64,000 nucleotides of DNA from Tillus elongatus (taxonomy: Eukaryota > Arthropoda > Insecta > Coleoptera > Cleridae), in NCBI GenBank assembly GCA_964006375.1, contig OZ023266.1, positions 156,557,792-156,621,791 of the forward strand. The letters run 5' to 3'. Under the pieces are notes generated by a model. The model saw only the letters and a list, made by a program, of their open reading frames with translations. It was not told the origin of the DNA and ran no database searches. The position numbers were made by a program, and so were the translations under genes. Within the stretch, counting starts at the first letter, position 1; the number at the start of each line of letters is the position of its first letter. Below, piece after piece: positions 60,073-64,000 of the stretch.

Positions 60073-61330
60073 TACGAGGGCGGGTCAATTGTCAGTGAAT
60101 TTTTGAATTTCCCTTCTCTTTACAGGAAGGACAACACTGCTCATGTCAACAAGCATCTGTCAGTTGACTCCTGTCAAATTTTGAACAAGCTGCGTCATTT
60201 AGTTTGTGTTAGATAGCCATTGAGAGCAGACAACCTCGTGAGTTATAGCGAAAATGGAATGGAATGTGCCCATCAAACATTTTTTTTTGCGGAAAAAACC
60301 ATCACTCAAACCAAGGCTAAGCTTGATAAATACTATGGGGACTCTGCACCATTAATTTCCATGGTAAAACAGTGGTTTACTGAATTTCGTTGCGGCCGTA
60401 CAAGCACAAATGACGCCGAACGTTCTGGACGCCCAGTTGTGAGATCGCTACACCCGAGACAATTGAAAAAATTCACGATATGGTGTTGGCCGATCGGAGA
60501 TTGAAAGTGTAGGAGATTGTGGAAGCCATAGGCATATCACATGGCTCAATGGTTTCGATTTTGCACGGTCACTTGGGTATGAGAAAGCTATCCGCGGTGT
60601 TTCCTCACAATCGACCACAAACGCAATCGTGTGATAACTTCGAAGGAGTGTTTGGCGTTGTTCAACCGCAATAGAAACGAGTTTTTGCGCCGTTTTGTAA
60701 CCGTGGACGAAACATGGATTCACGACAACACACCAAAGACCAAGCAGCAGCCAAAACAGTGGGTTTCTCCGTGCGAATCGGCGCCGGAGAAGGCCAAGGT
60801 GGGTTTGTCAGCCAATAAAGTCATGGCGCCCGTTTTTTGGGATGCACGCGGTATAATCCACATTGATTACCTTCGAAAGGGAAGGACAATCAATGGCGAA
60901 TATTATACCAACTTATTGGACCGATTCAATAACGATTTGAAGAAAAAATGACCGCATTTGGCCAAGAAAAAAGTTCTTTTCCACCACATGTGTAGTCTCC
61001 ATGGCGAAATTGCATAAATGGGGCTACGAATTGCTACATCATCCGCTCTATTCTCCGGATTTAGCCCCTAGTGACTATTTCTTGTTTCCAAACTTAAAGA
61101 AATGGCTCGGCGGAAAGATATTTGACTCTAATGATGAAATCATCTCACAAACAAATACCGATTTTAAGGACCTCGCCAAATCTTATTTTTTGGAAGGGAT
61201 AAAAAAAATGGAGAGACGTTGGACGAAGTGTATAGAGCTCAAAGGAGACTATATTGAGAAATAAAATGATTTTTGTCAAGAAACCTGTGCTTCATTCAAA
61301 AAGTCACAGACTTATTGGCCCGCGTTCGTA
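60073..61330 (+). pseudogene. Mariner (DD34D) element with both ends, transposase broken
   Basis: Terminal repeats TACGAGGGCGGGTCAATTG (left) and, inverted, TACGAACGCGGGCCAATAAG (right) bound 1258 bp, with TA at both edges. Coding: TKAKLDKYYGDSAPLISMVK, QWFTEFRCGRTSTNDAERSG, KECLALFNRNRNEFLRRFVT, VDETWIHDNTP (first Asp), KVMAPVFWDARG, LLDRFNNDLKKK followed by a stop, then the segment that should hold QDNARVH (second Asp) is deleted. YSPDLAPSDYFLFPNLKKWL (third Asp) and ELKGDYIEK close the frame. Several frameshifts in the N-terminal half. It is the same subfamily as 3396-4249. Confidence 0.92.
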
Positions 61331-62084
61331 CATGATGAGAAAATAGTATTATTATCAACCTTTTGGTATTCTTCTGTCGAGTCTACCGTTAAGCAATTAA
61401 TTAAATATGAGAGTATTTTTTATATTTAGTTAACTTGGAAACGCCCCAGTAAACAAATTGAATTTAGTTTAAGTGGTGACAACTATACACATATCCAAAG
61501 GTCTTACAAAAAAAAATGAAGAGAAACAGTAACAAGCTTAAAACCATGTGTATTTTACAGCAAGAAAAATAAAGCGACACTATTTATAAGAGAGATAACT
61601 AGACCCTTAACTTCCTACCCATACTTTTAAGGTGGCTGAATTGCATATAGAGCGGTGGAAATTCAATACCGAGTTAAGTTAATTTCAAACCATCATAAAT
61701 TGTTTTTTTATCCGTAGTATATTTATAACAGGCCTACAGAGTTCGTCAAACCATCGGAAAGACCCTTGAGGGTCCCTATCTATTAGTAAAATATTTATAT
61801 GGTGATTCATATTTAAAAATTTTACAAGAAACATGTGAATAAATGTTAGATTACTTACCGTTGAATACCAGGAGGCAAATACTACAAATTTTTCTAGCAA
61901 GATGGAGCACCTCCGCATAACCACCGTTTTCATAAAAATATAATGTAATCTTCTTAAAATGTTTGTTTTCTTAAAAATAAAGAGGTATTTTGATAAAATT
62001 TTGTACGCATGTTGCTTCCACAGAGATTATCCCACGTGCTAAACATGCCACGTTAATGGAAAACTGAGTGATTGGCATTTCAAA
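61331..62084. other. Unassigned, with a short transposase remnant
   Basis: At about 61890-61925 the + strand reads QDGAPPHNHR after a stop, the second-Asp motif of Tc1/mariner transposases. Nothing else is recognised. Confidence 0.4.
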
Positions 62085-62340
62085 AAAAAACTATAAAAAG
62101 CTGACTACCATTTTTGCGTGGAGACTTTCTCTGCCCGGTACAAATCTGGCAATCAAATTTTGCACTAATTCTCATTAAGCTGGGGCTTTGAAATTAGCAG
62201 CCGCGTATAACTTCGGCGACAATACTGTGCAATATGACGGACGCTCTAAGGCGAATTAGCTTTTTCACAAGCCCCTTGTCATATGTATCAAATGAAAGGG
62301 CTTGACGAGTAAATACGTAAAACTATGTGATGTCATTGTT
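62085..62340 (+). repeat. F2 minisatellite-bearing repeat, short copy
   Basis: Leader (ACTTTCTCTGCCCGG, GGCTTTGAAATTAGCAGCC, AACTTCGGCGACAAT) plus about one monomer (CAATATGACGGACGC, ATCAAATGAAAGGGCTTGAC), ending in GTGATGTCATTG and a T run. Confidence 0.7.
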
Positions 62341-62526
62341 TTTTTTTAATTGTAGATCAAACCAGTTCAGCAACATGTATGCTATTCATGGTTGTTTTAT
62401 CTGCCATGAGCTATTGTCTAATATAGGAAACAATATAAAATTATAACGATAAGATGCTATAGTTAGAAACATAAATTAAATTAAAAATAGTTTGGTTGAT
62501 AAGTAAGTAACATTATATTGGTACGC

Positions 62527-63120
62527 TTTTTTTTTGTTCCCTCAGGGCTCGTCCGCGGCCTTGCCGCCCCGATAGCACCGCAACCCTTGGTTGATTGTGC
62601 ATACCCTTAGTCTTACTCCACCCATTCCAAAATCACTGTGCCTTCAACTAGTCTGCACAGCGATTGGTAGGGTGAAGTTTTATATTGCTCTGTCTCCGGT
62701 CTAGAGTGACCATAGATCAGTTGTCTTTTCCGGTCCAGAGCTATACACTCACACAAGATGTGCTGGGCTGATTCCTCCCCCTCGCCGCAGAGTCTGCATG
62801 CGAGGTCCCCTTCGAACCGCCCCATTTTATGCAGGTGTTTCTTGACGGCCATATGTCCCGTCAAGAGACCTGTTGTGTTTCTGAGCTGTCCTCTGCTAAG
62901 GTTTAGCAGCTCCACAGCTCTCTTTGAACTGGGTCCGTCAATTATTGACTTCCCATGTCTGAGCCCTGGACAGTCCGCCCAGTACACCTTGTGTTGGTTT
63001 CTGACCCAGGACTTAATGGCTCCCCTGGCAGTGCTCTTTGACACGCCCAGAGCCGGTTCTGGTCCCATAAATGGTTCTGCTGACCCTCTCTTCGCGAGAC
63101 TGTCAGCTTCTTCATGACAT
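62527..63120 (-). pseudogene. RNase H-bearing LINE, 3' end, with U sequence as its 3' tail
   Basis: The minus strand reads a single open frame from HEEADSLAKRGSAEPF (end of RNase H) through GPEPALGVSKS, VRNQHKVYWADCPGLRHGK, RGQLRNTTGLLTGHM and a zinc-finger-like ACRLCGEGEESAQHILCEC, to VILEWVE and a TAA near 62613. The 3' untranslated part is then only about 85 nt: some 10 nt, followed by a complete U sequence and an A9 tail (62527-62602). The 5' end is truncated near 63120. GCGTACCAATATAATG beyond the tail resembles GCCTACCAATGTCATG at the 5' edge, a possible eroded duplication. I/R1-type affiliation is inferred. Confidence 0.85.
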
Positions 63121-63181
63121 TGGTAGGCTTACATTTGTATGTACACATCCATACTCACACACACTCCCATGCGCCCAAATA

Positions 63182-64000
63182 CCCATACATATTTAAATTT
63201 TATTTTAACTCTGATCATGGACCATTAAACACATCTTGTGGAAGTCTTTTTCTTAGTCTTCTTTGTTGTAGTCTTGCACCAAGATTGTAATGTACTGCTC
63301 CAGGACATTCAGTTAACTTGTTCAGGAAGTTGATTGTACTTGTTTTTATGAAGTCACTGATCACTGCTATGTTTAATTCGCGATGTTTTTGAGTGTTTCT
63401 AATGGACCACGGTGCATCGGTGATGATTCGTAGCACTTTGTTCTGGAAGGTTTCTGCTATATTTATTGTTGAATTTGACGCTGTTCCCCATATTGGACAG
63501 CCATATGTGAGAACTGGTCTAAGAATACTTTTGTAGATGAGAGTTCCGCATTCAATCTTCAGTGATGATTTTCTGTTTATAATGGGGTACAGCATTTTTA
63601 GACGTCCCTAAGCTTGCTGAGTTCTGTCTTTGATATGATGCCTCCAGGTTAAGGTACGATCGTAATGTAGGCCTACATATTTGATGGATTCGTGTTTGTG
63701 ATTCCAAGGGATTGCTTTGTTATCTATTTGTAACGGTGGGGGATTTGGTCCTCTTAAGAGCGTAAAGATTTTAGCTTGCTTCTTTGATGAGTTTATAGTG
63801 ATTCCCCAGCTCTTGCACCATTTTGTAACTTTGTTTAAGGAATTTTGTAAAAGGTTCCTGCATTCGATTATGCTTTTGTGTTGTGTTGCTATCGCTGTAT
63901 CGTCCGCATACATCGCCAATAACGAGCCTTGTTCGCATGGTATGTCGCTTACATATAAATTATATAGTGTAGGTCCAAATATGGAACCTTGAGGTACTCC
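63182..64000 (-). pseudogene. Jockey-like LINE reverse transcriptase, runs off the window
   Basis: The minus strand enters at the right edge with GVPQGSIFGPTLYNLYV and reads AMYADDTAIATQHKS (catalytic YADD), NLLQNSLNKVTKWCKSWGI, KYVGLHYDRTLTWRHHI, then one in-frame TAG (near 63608), then KMLYPIINRKSSLKIECGTL, YKSILRPVLTYGCPIWGTAS, NKVLRIITDAPWSIRN and a C-terminal basic stretch (RRLRKRLPQDVFNGP). The motifs and their order match the jockey clade. The single stop is the only break in about 260 codons, so this is a young copy. Its 3' untranslated region lies at 63120-63215. Confidence 0.9.

Noticed and set aside
62758..63117. 119-codon + strand frame
   Set aside because: Shadow of the minus-strand RNase H LINE frame, which carries the recognisable motifs.

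Overview
This window is a repeat-saturated piece of an AT-rich animal genome, most likely an arthropod and probably an insect. The reasons are the DD34D and DD41D mariner-like elements, Penelope-like, CR1-like, jockey-like and RNase H-bearing LINE copies, a tRNA-headed SINE family, and the absence of compact gene clusters. I found no intact protein-coding host gene. Two short open segments on the + strand (5367-5405 and 41601-41633) look like microexons of a long-intron host gene that would span the window. Nearly everything else recognisable is transposon-derived and broken.

Layout. 0.9-2.5 kb: a minisatellite-bearing repeat interrupted by a Penelope-like (GIY-YIG) fragment. 3.4-4.2 kb: a 5'-truncated mariner. 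5.9-8 kb: a SINE and a satellite-like block with an orientation switch. 8.6-9.6 and 16.5-18.1 kb: CR1-like LINE copies. 12.6-15.2, 18.1-20, 22.7-26, 27-29.2, 31.3-32.3, 38.5-40.6 and 54.5-58.5 kb: one large dispersed repeat family (here ATR), most copies carrying a long (AT)n tract, mixed with a foldback MITE (here M1). 20.7-22.7 kb: stacked LINE 3' ends. 29.3-31.1 kb: a DD41D transposase pseudogene split by a SINE. 33.7-35.8 kb: a decayed nuclease-like gene with a 530-bp coding module triplicated. 36.6-37.5 kb: two inverted Penelope terminal segments. 42.6-44.5 kb: a complete DD41D transposon with 310-bp terminal inverted repeats. 45.8-46.9 kb: another mariner. 47.2-48.7 kb: a third CR1-like copy. 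51.4-52.6 kb: a SINE split by a solo LTR. 60.1-61.3 kb: a mariner with both ends. 62.5-64 kb: an RNase H LINE 3' end and a jockey-like RT running off the window.

Relationships. The LINEs explain the target-site duplications around the SINEs and around a very short (66-75 bp) retroposon here called U. U equals the 3' untranslated tail of the RNase H LINE at 62.5 kb. Nesting gives a partial history: LINE end then U (20.7 kb), SINE then LTR then U (51.4-52.6 kb), minisatellite repeat then Penelope fragment (0.9-2.5 kb), minisatellite repeat then U (50.3 kb), transposase then SINE (30.7 kb). Best leads: the U element with paired stem changes, the two GTAAG-initiated candidate microexons, and the Penelope terminal segments with a hammerhead-like core. 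Family names ATR, M1, F2 and U are working labels used only here.
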